Part shown: piece by piece, positions 22,291 through 33,834 of the stretch
Layout of the letters: each line of letters begins with the position of its first letter
Position numbering within the stretch: the first letter of the stretch is position 1
NCBI RefSeq assembly: GCF_052857255.1
Contig: NC_135497.1
Coordinates: 118,620,744-118,684,743, forward strand
Reading direction: 5' to 3'
Length of the DNA stretch: 64,000 nucleotides
Origin: Amblyomma americanum
Lineage: Eukaryota; Arthropoda; Arachnida; Ixodida; Ixodidae
Program-made: the position numbers and the translations under genes
Notes under the pieces: generated by a model
Databases searched by the model: none
Told to the model about the DNA's origin: nothing
What the model saw: only the letters and a program-made list of their open reading frames with translations

Positions 22291-24086
22291 ATCGACCCGG
22301 CACCTTGGCACTGCGAGATGAGACTGCGAAATGAGGCAATCGCACAAGCATAATTGCACTTTCCCATCACCTTCTGCTAGTGCACTCCGCTCAAAATACA
22401 GGAAAGATGTGGTTGGGGCAGTCGAGATTGTTCTGATCTTCGTTCAGTCAACGACAAAAAGACACTGACCCCAGTGGGCTATAGCAGTTTCACCCTGTCG
22501 ATCGTCCGTACAGTGAGTTTCCATATTAACGAGGTGTAAATACGTGAAAACAATTTGGACTTCAAATTAAAAAAAAAACTGTCCGTAATTCGAGTCGTCC
22601 ATAACAATGGGGCTCGTATTAGCGGTGCACGACTCCATCCAGAAAACATTAGGGCACAACCTGCTCTCCAGATGTACAGCCGATAACATCATCCGCCAGC
22701 TCGCATTACAGATGGTATAGAACGCTGCTTATGTTTGTCCCATACCGTAATATGTCATCTCCTACTACCGGCGAGACACCAGCTCAGCCCATTGAATACC
22801 GGACGCCAGAGCACGGGGCTAAGTATTTTTATCTAGACTTAGCTGAGCTAACGGAAAAAAGAGTGCAGCTTCAGTTCGAAGCATGGGTGACAACGTTCAC
22901 ACAGAAGCGAACAGACCGAGAGATCCAAGTTGGTTACGTATGCATTGCAATATGACGTGTCAGAGTGTAAGCATACCTAGTCAAGTTAAAAAAGGCGGGA
23001 ATTATTGCATGTAGCATACAGATGACACTGCTGTTCACATATGTCCCGTACACCTCTCCCTAGGTCTTGTGGGACCGCGGAGAGGAGCCTATCATCCGCA
23101 CATGAGCCCCTGCAGCCCCTGACTCAACACCGGCAAAGCTGCGAGTACACAGAAACAGCTGAGTCCGAAGGCGGCCGCAAAGGCCGACCTTGCATTAGTA
23201 AACCCACAATCGATCGGTCATAATGGATGTCGTGATGTAGATAGGCGGCTAGTGCTATGGCAGTTAGCGCGTGCCTGTCATATGGCCGCATGTTGTCGCA
23301 TTAAACAGGCTATGAAACACCTTCCGTAGAGAGCACATCAACTCGCTTAATCACTGCACTGTGTTGTCCTGGAAACTTGAGCCAAATAATAAACTTGTAC
23401 ACAAAGCAGATAACTCACAATCACGCGCGAAAGTAGGCGAACCCTTCCCGGCGACTATTTCATGCTCCAACCCTTCTCCATCGCTCGCACCAGCGTATAC
23501 AAGTTGATAGGCGGTTATTGGTTAAATTCTTTCGGACGTCAGGCATCTTCCATGGCCGCGGCCAATAAGCTGCGTAGCTCCGGCGGGTCAGGAAGTTCCG
23601 CTTCCGGAAGTGGGACCGGCGCGAAAAATGTGACGAGAGGAGAGGGAAAGGCGCGAAGACGCTGAGATTCAAAATTTGACTGCAGATAACTCAGGTTCTA
23701 CAAAGCGCAATAAAAAAAAAACTTGCTGTACAATATTTGTGAAGCGGCAAGCTATGATATCTCGGGCATACCACCACTTTATCCCAGACCCTTCCAGAGC
23801 GCAGAGCACAGAGAGAACATCTTGGTATCGCTGCTCCATCAACTGTCTTTTTTTTTGCGCGGTCGTCTGATACAACTAAAGACTTGAAGCGGCCCATGCA
23901 GTTTCACTGGTACGTTTCATGGCAGCCAGATATCGTAATACAGTACTGTTCAGCGAAAAATTCGGAAGCAGCCGGTCAAGGACGTTAAAAAGTACCGCGA
24001 ACGCACATTTTTGCGAAACCAATTACGCTCGGCACCCTGAACAAGGCCTCTCCTGATCGCCCCGTGTCTTTGCGGCGCTAACGCAG
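22291..24086. other. No gene recognised upstream of kelch copy A
   Basis: The 5' exon that must precede the kelch exons of copy A is expected here or further left, but no 30-residue repeat like that of copy D is present. Short frames at 23041-23223 and 23462-23665 are not recognisable. Confidence 0.5.
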
Positions 24087-24389
24087 AAGCGCCCTGGGCC
24101 TGCGGGTGGCGCCCGAGTGGCAGTCGGCGGGCCTGCGCGAGCTTCAATGGACGAGGCAGCCGTGCGATCTGCACTTCCCGGTGATCTTGCTTGTGGGCGG
24201 ACTGGATCCCAGAACCCCGCTGGGTTCAGGTAAAACCCATTCAGGTAAAGGGCGTCAACCGCGATGACAAGTGGCCTCGTTGTCACTTCAGGTTCGGCCG
24301 TCCTGAAATACCACCCGTTCAAGGACCGCTGGATGCTGGTTGGTACCATGCCAGAGCCTCGAAACTACCACGCAGCTGTATACGTTAAC

Positions 24390-25436
24390 AGAGTATACTG
24401 AGGGGCCAGTTGGTCAGACATATTATAAACAAAAACGTAGCATATGGACGGGACGAAGAAGGGCGAAGACAGGACAGTTGGTACACTTGCAACTGAATAG
24501 TATGAAATGCGACAGTAAACCACACCTCATCCCAGCGCAACAACACGCATGCGCATAACATTAAACAAGGTAAAAACAAACTGATAATTTTAAAACGTGT
24601 GGAAAGAGATAAAGAAGGGAGAAAAGAGATAGAGGAATAGATAATAACAGGTGCTAAGAAAACTCAAGTACGTTTTAAAAACTTCAATTCCTTCTCCATC
24701 AGATACACAGATGGGGTACTTATGCACGTGCCTTGACTACATTTCGAAATTTCCTGGGCTTCCAAGATTTCCCTATAGCCAATTGGGCTTTACCACGCCC
24801 TAGAATCTTAGTACGATTAAGCAGGGGAAAGAGAACCAGGTTGTGGCACAAAACAGAAAACCGTACGTCTCATGCGCAACAGATATTGTTTATCAGTTCC
24901 CTCTCCGATGTGGGGCTGTGTACGTTGGGCAGACGGGCAGGCGTCTAAACGTGAGGCTGGGTGAACACGCATCTTCACTTCGCCAACAAACGGGGGAGCA
25001 CGTACCAGTGCATTGCAAGAAGTGCAATGGTTGTTTTCCCCTGCTTAATCGTACTAAGATTGTAGGGCGTGGTAAAACCCAATAGGCTAGGGAAATCTTG
25101 GAAGCCCTGGAAATTTCGAAATGTAGTGAAGGCACGTGCGTTAGTACCCCATCTGTCTATCTGATGGAGAAGGAATTGAAGTTTTTAAAACGCACTTGAG
25201 TTTTCTTAGCACCTTTTATTATCTATCGCTCTTTCTCTTTTCTCCTTTCTTTATCTTTTTCCACACGTTTTAAGATTATCAGTTTGTTTTTACCTTGTTT
25301 TATGTTATGCGCATGCGTGTTGTTGCTCTGGGATGGGGTGTGGTTTACTGTCGCATTTCATTCATTTCACTTGTAAGTGTAGCAACCGTCCTGTCTTCCT
25401 TCTTCGTCCCGTCCATATGCTACGTTTTTGTATATA
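24390..25436 (+). mobile_element. Penelope-like element with inverted terminal arms and GIY-YIG domain
   Basis: The left arm (about 24421-24836) is repeated in reverse at 25037-25436. Between and overlapping them is a + strand frame (24843-25085) with a GIY-YIG endonuclease core, CGAVYVGQTGRRLNVRLGEH, followed in frame after one TAG by the PLE C-terminus (AREILEALEIS.., STPSVYLMEKELKFL). PLEs are retroelements that combine RT with this nuclease and are known for inverted or direct terminal copies. Only the 3' end remains here. A perfect 12-bp target duplication, GTATACGTTAAC, stands at 24378-24389 and 25437-25448. The first about 35 bp inside the left end do not belong to the arm. Confidence 0.85.
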
Positions 25437-25539
25437 GTATACGTTAACGACACGCTCTTTGTCACAGGTACGCTCGTCCCTCGAGAAACATCGCTACATG
25501 GCGGTGTACTGTGAATAAATCGGCGACCCGCTCGACTCA

Positions 25540-26480
25540 GTCATGCGGGGTCATGGTGTCACAGGAATCGTGGGAGTTTCGTTCCGTCCCTTCAGTGGCG
25601 CGCATGGGAACGGTTGGCATGGGACAAGTTGGATCAAGCTGGTATGCGAAGAGAGCGTTGCTTTCACAGATTACGGTCACCGAAGCGCTTAAACGAGACG
25701 ACCATAAATCACTGCAATGAATGGGTTGGGAAAATCTGAGTCAGCTACGAATCGCTCCACCATGCCGGCCCGGCCTGTTTTGAGTGCAGAAATAGCGTTA
25801 GAGACATATGGAGTCAGAATAAAGCCACAAGTATTTCATGCGAATGATGAGCTGCCTGTCGCAGTTTGTGGATCAGGCCATCAACTCCCTGAATGCCATT
25901 TTTTGTTTCCATTGAAATTAGGAATTTTTCCGCCTAGCGGTTGGTTTTCTGCAGGTATATGCAAAATTTTGTGCAAAGTGTCATAATTGAACAAAAAAGC
26001 AACATTGAAATGCCGCTACTTATCAAGAACACACCCGAAGGATCACGGAAATAATTTCCACTTCAAAGGTGGGCATTGCGCTTGAAATTGCAATAAAATA
26101 ATTCTTATATATCTGCAGAAAAATACCCGACAACATGCTACTAAACTCACTGTTTTCGAAATATTTATACTTTTCGCTAGATGGCACAAAAACCCCATTA
26201 TTTGACAGATGAAAGTCACGAAATTCCCCTGAAACAAAGAAATTACTGCGTGATGCAGCCTACTCTAAGAAAAAGCTGCAAGTTCGCTTTGCACACAATT
26301 GTGTACATAGCGAGTCAAAGCATAAATACTGACATTGCCTGCACGTTGTATGAACCGGTATTTATCACAGCAGAAATAACTACATAACAAACATCCTCTC
26401 TGGTGGCTTTGTTCAGCTTCGCTTGCACAGATCAGATTGCCAGTTTGTGCTTAAACTTAAGTTAGAAATTTACTCTGGCA
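25540..26480 (+). repeat. Segment shared with 31075-32150 (kelch copy A/B intron)
   Basis: Intron following E2 of copy A. Blocks shared with the 31-32 kb region include GGTCATGGTGTC, AGGAATCGTGGG, GTTTCGTTCCGTCCC, and later the block around TGTATGAACC/TTTATCAC and GCCAGTTTGTG. The order is the same, which shows that copies A and B come from one duplicated locus. Confidence 0.75.
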
Positions 26481-26665
26481 GGTGGCTACTCAACGCTTAT
26501 CAGGAAGCATGGTGAAATGGTGGCAACAAAAACAACATTCACCCTGAATGGAAAAAGAGCCACATGGGAAAGACAACCAGACATGTTGGCTCAAAGGTCC
26601 TGCCATGCATCAGTTGCTAAAGATGGCAAAGTACTCTTTTTTGGCGGAAGAGAACACCTTGGAAG

Positions 26666-27285
26666 GTCGGGAATTTTTATCTCCTAGACTATCTTGGGAT
26701 GTCCTTATTCATATTCCTGAATTAGCTGCAGTACTTTACTTATCATTTCATAGCTGCATTGGTGCTGTCATAAATGGTGGTCGTGGTAGTGGTTTTATTA
26801 AAAATAATAGTAAAAAGGAAGGAAATGATTTTTGCTAGCCCCGGCATCTGCCATCGATACTGAAGCACCTGAGCTGGGGCAGCGGAAATAAAGGATAGCA
26901 GGCAGAATGGAGAAATGCAATGAAAGAGGTGAGAGGACAAGAAGAGAGGATAAGAAGAGAAGTAATATGTACAAACTATTTACGCAATAAGAAATGTGTC
27001 CAGGTTGTGTCATAAATGCTACAGCAGTGGATTTTGAATTTTTTTACCCTAGTACCCTTTGACATGCATTTAACACTGAGAAATAAAACACTTATGTACC
27101 CTGACCATTTTAGTAACCAATGTTTCTCTCTACATGTTGCTTAACTCTGCAGAGGAGTTAGGCATATACAATAACAAGTGGCGGCACTTAAGCCCAATGC
27201 CCGAACACAGAATCGTTGGCCAATGCCAAGGTGCTGGTTGAAGTGATAACTGCGATACAAGCAAGTTTCTTCCTATAGCGGCTAG
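26666..27285. other. No gene recognised downstream of kelch copy A
   Basis: AT-rich, with a purine-rich stretch near 26800-26960. No E4-like exon is present. Confidence 0.5.
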
Positions 27286-27289
27286 CCTG

Positions 27290-29130
27290 CTGCTGCTGCT
27301 GCTGCTTCGTGCGGCTCGCCTGACGTCTGCTAGATCCGCTGCTGAAGCCGTCGAGGAAATCGAGCATAACTTTATTTTATTATGCGACAGGTTGGCAGTA
27401 ATGGGGTGACTAGAGAAGTTCCTATATTACTGCGCTGGCTTGTTGCAAAGCTCCCTGAGCTGCGGCATCGATGCGAAACCAGCTATGCTTAGCGACGAGT
27501 ACGGCAGCCTGGAAGCAGCGCAGTTCGTCGCCTTGGCGGTCCCGCAGGCGGCGTCGTTGCGGAAAGGGCGGCTGTTGCGCAGGCATGCTGTCGTTCTCGA
27601 ATATAGCAGGCGGCCTTTCTGATAGCATGGCTGTTATGTCTTTTTTGGTGCGAACGTGAAGTAAACCGAGCCTGCTCGCCGGCAGGCCAGCCTGGATCCC
27701 GTCCGCCGCCGTAATAAAAATCAGCTTAAAATTGTTTTTGACGTAAGCAATAAACGCTGAGACAGAAAAATGTGACAAATGTATCATTGCTGAGGATGGT
27801 TGATCAACACCGAGTTGCTGGTAAAAGCAGCAACTTTGATGCGAGCAAAATTTCTCGCCAGAATCGCCTCGCAAGCTGCCGCTGGCCAGCCATTGCGGTC
27901 CGGCTCGCCGGTCGCCCACTGCGGTGCGCTAGCTCCGCAGCCGAAGGTGTCGCGGAAATTGACCATAATTTTAGTTTATGGTGAGATTATACTTTTAACA
28001 GCAAAGCGATATTAAGAGATATTATAGCGCAGGCTACTTGCGAAGCGGCGTCGGCTGCGCCAGGCAGCAGTGCAGTTCGTCGCCTGGCGCGACCGCGGGC
28101 GGTGCCGTGTTGGGATTCAGGTAGCGTGACTGGGCCGGAGAAGAGACGAGGACGATCGGAAGAAGAAAACTTGGAAAGCTTTATACAAAGACTATTTACA
28201 TATTGTACAAGTAAGGGCAACTTAGAGTGCCTCGCAGTATAGGGAGCTTCTTAGCAGTCGGGAGTCTCCCAGCAAAGGGTATCTCTCAAGATGGTGGCAC
28301 TCCCTTGGTACCAAACCCGCAGCTCGTTATATACTCTTCGTATTCCCCAGATCCCTAGCTGGGGAATACAGTTCGAAGAATGATGTCCAGTCACACGATG
28401 GCACTGATGGTACCACTCACGGCAGGGCGGTCCTGATGTTCTCTCGCAGCTCGGTCGAGGGAAAGGGAGCAGGACCCGGTCACGTTGTCGTCCCCGCGGC
28501 CTCCAGGTGGGCGCGCACGTGTGCCCGGATCGCGGCCATGAGGACCCAGAAGGCGCCTGCGTGACACAGGAATGCAGGCTGTCTCCAAACACGGGTTGAA
28601 AGATCTTGTACTGATGACCGGAACGCGGAACCTCTGTCGAAGGCGCGGCACTCGGGAGTGACTGAAGAGGGCAACCTCAGCGTGACTGAAGAGGGCAACA
28701 CTGGTCTTGTACTTCGTCGTCTGATGGCCGGAACAAATACGTGGAGACGCTATTGTCCTCACTGCACCGGATGTTCCTGCAGCCACGTTTCTTCCACGGG
28801 GCTCATTCACCTTCGCGGAGGTTTTCAGAGAATCCTCCCCCATGTCCAACTTCGCCTAACTCAACAGCAGGAAGGGAGCGCGAGCACAACAGCCGTTGCC
28901 GAAAGCTCGCTACTAGCGCAAGCATGCTTTGAAGGTGCTCGAGTATAGCCAGCGGTGTTTCTCATAATATGTCTATTTTGTCTTATCTGGTGTGAACTTC
29001 TGCACCAAGCCAAGCAGTAATCAGACCGCTGCGGGTGGCAAAGCGTACGCTTTGAGCTCAAGTGCTTGAGTCGAGCGGCGCGGCGATGCTTGCTGCTCTG
29101 TGTGTCCCTGCTTGTAGCAGGGCTGCAGTT
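27290..29130. repeat. GC-rich tandem repeat array, period about 0.55-0.6 kb
   Basis: The word GCAGTTCGTCGCC recurs at about 27520 and 28072. The word pair GTCG.GGAAAT.GA.CATAA recurs at about 27345 and 27945. The block CTCGA.TATAGC.AGCGG recurs at about 27600 and 28935. At least two and a half diverged units; the third is split by the LTR-like insertion at 28108-28866. Confidence 0.6.
28108..28866. repeat. LTR-like repeat (copy 1) inside the tandem array
   Basis: Begins TGTTGGGATTCAGG and ends TAACTCAACA, so it has TGTTG...CAACA termini like a solo LTR of 759 bp. A second copy starts at 62711. Internal words such as CCCCAGATCCCTAGCTGGGG and GGCAGGGCGGTCCT are shared. A short internal tandem (GTGACTGAAGAGGGCAAC) lies near 28655-28700. 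No clear target duplication was found. Orientation not determined. Confidence 0.6.
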
Positions 29131-30940
29131 CGCAAGCAGCGGCCGGTGCAGCGCGCCGGCCGAGTTTTCGCACATGGGTCGCTTGCTTTACTTCTGTCGC
29201 GAATGCCACACTGCAGAGTGCTTATCAGCAACTCTGAAGGACGCGTATGGCTCTGTTCTTCATGGCGTCGTGGGGATAGCAGTAGCTTCACATGCCAGAG
29301 GTTCCTAGTTTGAATCCGCGTGGTTGAGATATTTTTTCATTTTATTATTTTAGCCTTAAATAATCTCTCCCGTCCTGTTTTCCCGCGAACGACTGGATTT
29401 AGTGTTTGAGCTATGCCTTTCTGACACAGCAATAAGTGCCGCTCAGTAGTGGGCTGCACTCAACCTAGGTTCATAATCACGATTGTTAATGAGTTTCTTT
29501 TACTATGGTGGGATTAATTTAAAAGAGGTAAAAATGAAGCATCCCGGCGCATGAATTTCGCATAGCAGGAAATGAGAAAAGTGAAGTGAGAACGAGGAAG
29601 GGCCAAGTCTGCGGGAGGTCTCGCACGCTGTCTCGCTAGTGTGACATGGGAGTTGGCGGACCATCGGCCAGCTGCCGTCTTGTGGGAGAACTGGCGCCGA
29701 CGCCGACAATCGGCCGACTGTTTTAATCGGCGCAGTGGGACATAGAGCGAGACACCACGACGACATGGTTTTGGCAGACCAAATTGGCCGACTGTTGGCC
29801 TAGTGTGACAGGCCCATTAGCGACCCGAGACTGGTTTTGGTTGAGATACGTGTCCGGTCCTTTTTTGACCCGCGCTGCGTTAATGCTTTTCTTTTGTTGC
29901 CGCGCCTGCCTTCAGAGGATTACAAACGAACCATGGCAAACCCGTCTGTTTGTCTCCGTCGTGCGTGGGGTTAGGTGTTGGCTGGGGTGGTTCGGCATGC
30001 TTCTTTCTCTGCCTGCCCCTTGCTCGGTTTTCTACAACCACACACGGTAGCTGAACTGCGGCTTGCTAGCTTGCCTAATTCGCGTGACACAAATAGATGA
30101 CGTGGATAACCAGCTATATTCGGGTACAACTCAAGAACGAAGCAGGATATTCCCCTCAAAAGAGGACCTCCAGCCAAGCGCGTCGACCGAACAGCTTTCT
30201 ACAGCTATGCAGGCAAGGCTATGTTCTAGAGTGAAGAAGACCCTTTTGTGCTTGTCGTCGCGAGTGGGGCTTCCTTTATTCGGGCTATGGTAGTTAAAGG
30301 GTGAACGGAAAAAGCCAGAGAGCCGGGAGAGGGAAGGGTACCGTCTTTGTGCAAACGGCATCAGAGGTGGGGTGATCTTTTTTCGTGATAAGGATGATTG
30401 GCACGGGAAAAAAAGACCGTTTCCTTCCCTCTCTTGCTTAGCCGTGGCTGCACAACCACAGAAAGCTATAAGTTAGACGTTACTGTCTGGAAGACCTCCT
30501 TTGAGGGTATGTGCCGCTTTGTCCTTGAGTTGTACATATATTAGTTTGGGCAAAGAAAAAGAAACAAAAATAATGCTGCCCAGCCCGCATCGCCTAAGGC
30601 AGAACGTCGATACATTGGAAAGTTGGGAGAGTTAGTGATACATTGTCGACATAATTGCACAGCGCAAATTACTAAGTAAGCGAAAAGGGAAAGCGGACGT
30701 CAAAAATAGGAAACGCGTGATACCATGCCAATTATTTGTTTTCTTTATGTCCCACATATGTATTTCTTGCGCAGTTTTTTCAATGAACCTTATAGTTCAT
30801 TGAAAGACCTTATAGGCCTTCTGCCTTCGTCTTATGTGAGTGCAAACACTTCGTCACTGTTGATGCACAGTAATAGGAGTAGTAGTCTGAACACACCTGG
30901 TCTAGAGTGTAGCTTGCCGTACCAGATTCAGCCGTACCAG
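29131..30940. other. No gene recognised
   Basis: Short frames only. A stretch at 29640-29820 has alternating GGCCGACTGTT/CAGTGGGAC words that could be the end of a DNA transposon, but termini were not found. Confidence 0.45.
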
Positions 30941-31170
30941 CAACATCAAAATTCCACGCATATGCATCCCTTAACGATACGCTTCTAATCACGGGTACCC
31001 TCTCACTCCGATAAACTACGCTACATAGCTGATTATGGTAAACAGATGGACTACGCGGTCGACTTGGCAGTGAAAGGTCATGGTGTCGCAGGAATCGTGG
31101 GTGTTTCGTTCCGTCCCTCCAGAGGGGCGCTCGGGAACGGTCGGCATGTGACGAGATGTAGCCAGCTAGT

Positions 31171-31714
31171 TGAGAGTTCGACGGAAACGTCTGGCGAGGG
31201 AAATTCAGCATATCATTTTAAAAGAACACTCGCCAAAGTCATAAAGGAAAAAAACCGTAAAAGAATTGACGTTTCGGCACCACTACGGGTGCCTTGTTCA
31301 CAATTGGATGAAAAACGATACGGGCTGCTTATATAGGGAAAACGTGTCGTATCGTGCGGATGTATATATCGGGTAGATTGCCCTGTGTCCTGTTAATCGC
31401 TTGGCTTGTAATTTGTATGCGAAGGGATTCCTTGAGCAGGCGAGTAGATAATGATTTTTTTTTTCAAGTATGCGCGCGGAATCCCAGTCCATCAAGTGGC
31501 CCGTGTTTTGCTGGTGTTCGGCGAGAGCATTGAAGTCACTTTTTTGTTTTTGACGTCACGCTGGTGTTCTTTGAATTGTCTCCTGAAGTCCCCGGTTTCA
31601 CCTGTATAGGCTGCACGGCATTCTTTGCAAGGCACCCGTAGTGTTAACGAAACGTCAATTCTCTTACGGTTTTTTTCCCTAATGACTTTGGCGAGTGTTC
31701 GTTTAAAAGGATAT
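31171..31714 (-). mobile_element. Penelope-like element fragment with inverted arms
   Basis: Arms at about 31208-31303 and 31621-31718 are reverse complements (CACTCGCCAAAGTCAT.., AATTGACGTTTCG). Between them the - strand encodes a second type of GIY-YIG region: ECRAAYTGETGDFRRQFKEH, DVKNKKVTS, and further on DWDSARILEKKN in a shifted frame. A target duplication of 16 bp with one mismatch, GATGTAGCCAGCTAGT (31155-31170) and GATGTAGCAAGCTAGT (31715-31730), brackets it. Frameshifted, so inactive. Confidence 0.8.
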
Positions 31715-31882
31715 GATGTAGCAAGCTAGTATGCAGAAGGTGCATTGCTTTCGAAAACTTTTGCAACTAAAAACGCTGAAACGAGATGGCCACAGATCCC
31801 TCAAAGGAACGGTTCGGGAAATTAAGTCCGCTACAAATCTCTTCGCCATGGCACCCGGAATGTTTCGGGGGCGGAAATATTT

Positions 31883-31945
31883 CGGTTTGGTTTTATGGGG
31901 TTTAACGTCCCGTATGTTAACGTCAAATATGTTACAGCACTAGGG
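31883..31945 (-). repeat. Ruka-type SINE tail fragment
   Basis: GGTTTTATGGGGTTTAACGTC is the reversed SINE 3' end; it interrupts the kelch copy B intron relative to copy A. Confidence 0.65.
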
Positions 31946-32159
31946 ACTCATGGACTCAAAATAATGTCATGCCTCTTCCCTGCGAAAGACGCGGAATTTC
32001 GCAGTTGGATTATCAGGCTAATACTTTCACTGCTTCTTGCACCTTGTATGAACTAGTCTTTATCACTGCAGAAACGACATCATAAGAAGGCACCCTCTCT
32101 GGAGGCTTAGTCCAGCTTTGCTTACGTGTGCAGCTTGCCAGTTTGTGTTAAAAAGGCGA

Positions 32160-33830
32160 CGAAGATGTGCTAAAATCCTATCAGCTTCAAGGGTACGAAT
32201 ATGTGAAGCTGGTAGGTACATGATGCGGAGTTTTTTTGTGCTAGCATTTCAGTTCATGGCATAGACGATTAATGAAGCAGCGTTTATGCATCTGAGATGT
32301 GCACAGCATTGGGCAAGGGCTGCAGTGATGCCGTGTGTTACAGCAGCATTACATTTACAGCGAAGAAACGGTTGCCTGAAGGAGCAACACCAACGCTGCC
32401 GAAGGTAAAGCCCGCGAAGCGTTGATTGGCAGTGTCGGACGACGAGCGGCAGCATGGGGGGAAGGCGGCAGGAATTTAAAATTTCGGCAACTGTGGAGTC
32501 ATCAAGATTTTAAGCACTTCTCCGTAGAGGGGAGGAGAAGCAAGAAGATCGTCACTGTTTTAATAGACGATTACGTCACCATCTTAAACGTCAGCGCAAA
32601 AGTTGCTTTTTATAAACACACGGCTCCTCACTGATGAGAACGTCATATCGCCAAGGAAGATTTCTGAACCAACCACTCGACACAGTGCTGTCGCTGTGAT
32701 GCGATCGGCTAGACGGCATCAAGTTTCGGCATCAAGTGGTTTGAAGTACTTTTTTGATAGGCAGTCTTTTAAATTTTCCTTCACACTGTTTTTCTTGCCC
32801 TAGTCTTGATCAACAGTGAATTGTTTTTCTTTATGACAGCCCATGGTATGCGGCTTCAGCAAGTCGCAGTAAACATCGCAGAACAAAACAAGGCAGCTGT
32901 AAAGGCCGCATGATAATTTTATTTTCCTTTCATTTGCCATGGCAGTGAACCTCATGGTCAAATATTCTCCTGTCATTATTCCATTATCAGTTCAATCAAA
33001 TGAGTTTAAATGCATGTTAGAAAACTAAGGCTAATAATCTCATCACAATTTCCTTCCAAGAACGCACATAAACAATTCACTTGAACTCAGTCTGGTCGCC
33101 AGAAGCATAGAAGGAATTCAAACACCACTTAAGGATGCATGAAGTTGGCGATAACGCCAACAAAAAATTCACTTTAAACAGAAATGATGAAGACTGCAAA
33201 TACGGAGGGCTTTTTAAAGATGGTGGTGTCAACTGACATCATAGCTACGCGCTGAATCTCGTTGTCGCATAGAGTTGTACGTGACGCTTCCACAATTAAT
33301 TTAAGCTTCGTTTTAGTGTTTCTCATAAAAGCATACACTTTTTAGTCTAATGTAGGGTTACTAGTGTACAGCAGACTTAAATACACCTCCTGAGCATCTC
33401 CAGAGCTCTTATTCCAGGGAGATACCGTTTCCTCAGCAACATCCAGGGATGCGTGTATGGTATACGGAAATGAGCTCATTGCATGGTGTCAGTCTTTACA
33501 AACCCTAGAGAGTTCTGTGATGAAAAAAGTCAACACAATATGACCTGTTTCTCTTAATAGAAAATCACTGTGGTCGTACTTGTAGCCCGCCCAGAAAACT
33601 AACATAATACGTGCCTCTTAAGTGCCATGATTATCTCCATGCACTTTAATGTCGCATCACCTCAGTGGAACAGCAGGCCTAGTTCTTCGTATATGTTCTG
33701 TCAAATTGCACCCTCGGAAATGCTGATTAAAAAACTTAAAGAATCATTTCCCATCCAAGCATCAATCGCATTTTGCTGACTCTACAGGGGGAGAACAATT
33801 GTGCTTTGCTCAATATTTTCAAGAAATCGA
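32160..33830. other. No gene recognised
   Basis: AT-rich intergenic DNA; no frame with a recognisable domain and no repeat that I could pair within the window. Confidence 0.5.
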
Positions 33831-33834
33831 AACT

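Larger units (their letters stand above)
24087..26665 (+). pseudogene. Kelch gene copy A: first three kelch exons, one split by a PLE
   Basis: E1 24087-24229 (DLHFPVILLVGGLDPRTPLG) follows an ACGCAG acceptor and ends at a GTAAAA donor; it is 143 nt, the same length as E1 of copy D, with the same phase. E2 is 24292-24389 plus 25449-25467: SAVLKYHPFKDRWMLVGTMP, then EPRNYHAAVYVN, then DTLFVTG after the insertion. E3, about 26558-26665, reads ATWERQPDMLAQRSCHASV and KVLFFGG. All carry the kelch blade pattern (GG doublet, Y and W spacing). Removing the 1047-bp insertion and one duplication restores E2 to 117 nt against 120 in copy D. Exons E4-E7 are not found downstream on this strand. The E3 acceptor is weak. 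Confidence 0.8.
30953..32150 (+). pseudogene. Kelch copy B remnant (end of E2 and following intron)
   Basis: The + strand at 30953-30994 reads FHAYASLNDTLLITG and stops at a GT, matching the end of E2 in copy A (YHAAVYVNDTLFVTG, then GTACGC). The intron that follows shares blocks with copy A (25540-26480). No E1 and no E3 are recognisable, and the E2 start has decayed. The intron was later hit by a PLE (31171-31714) and by a SINE fragment (31883-31945). Confidence 0.6.

Noticed and set aside
23041..23223. Possible 5' exon of kelch copy A
   Set aside because: No similarity to the copy D repeat exon, no convincing donor, and no recognisable domain.
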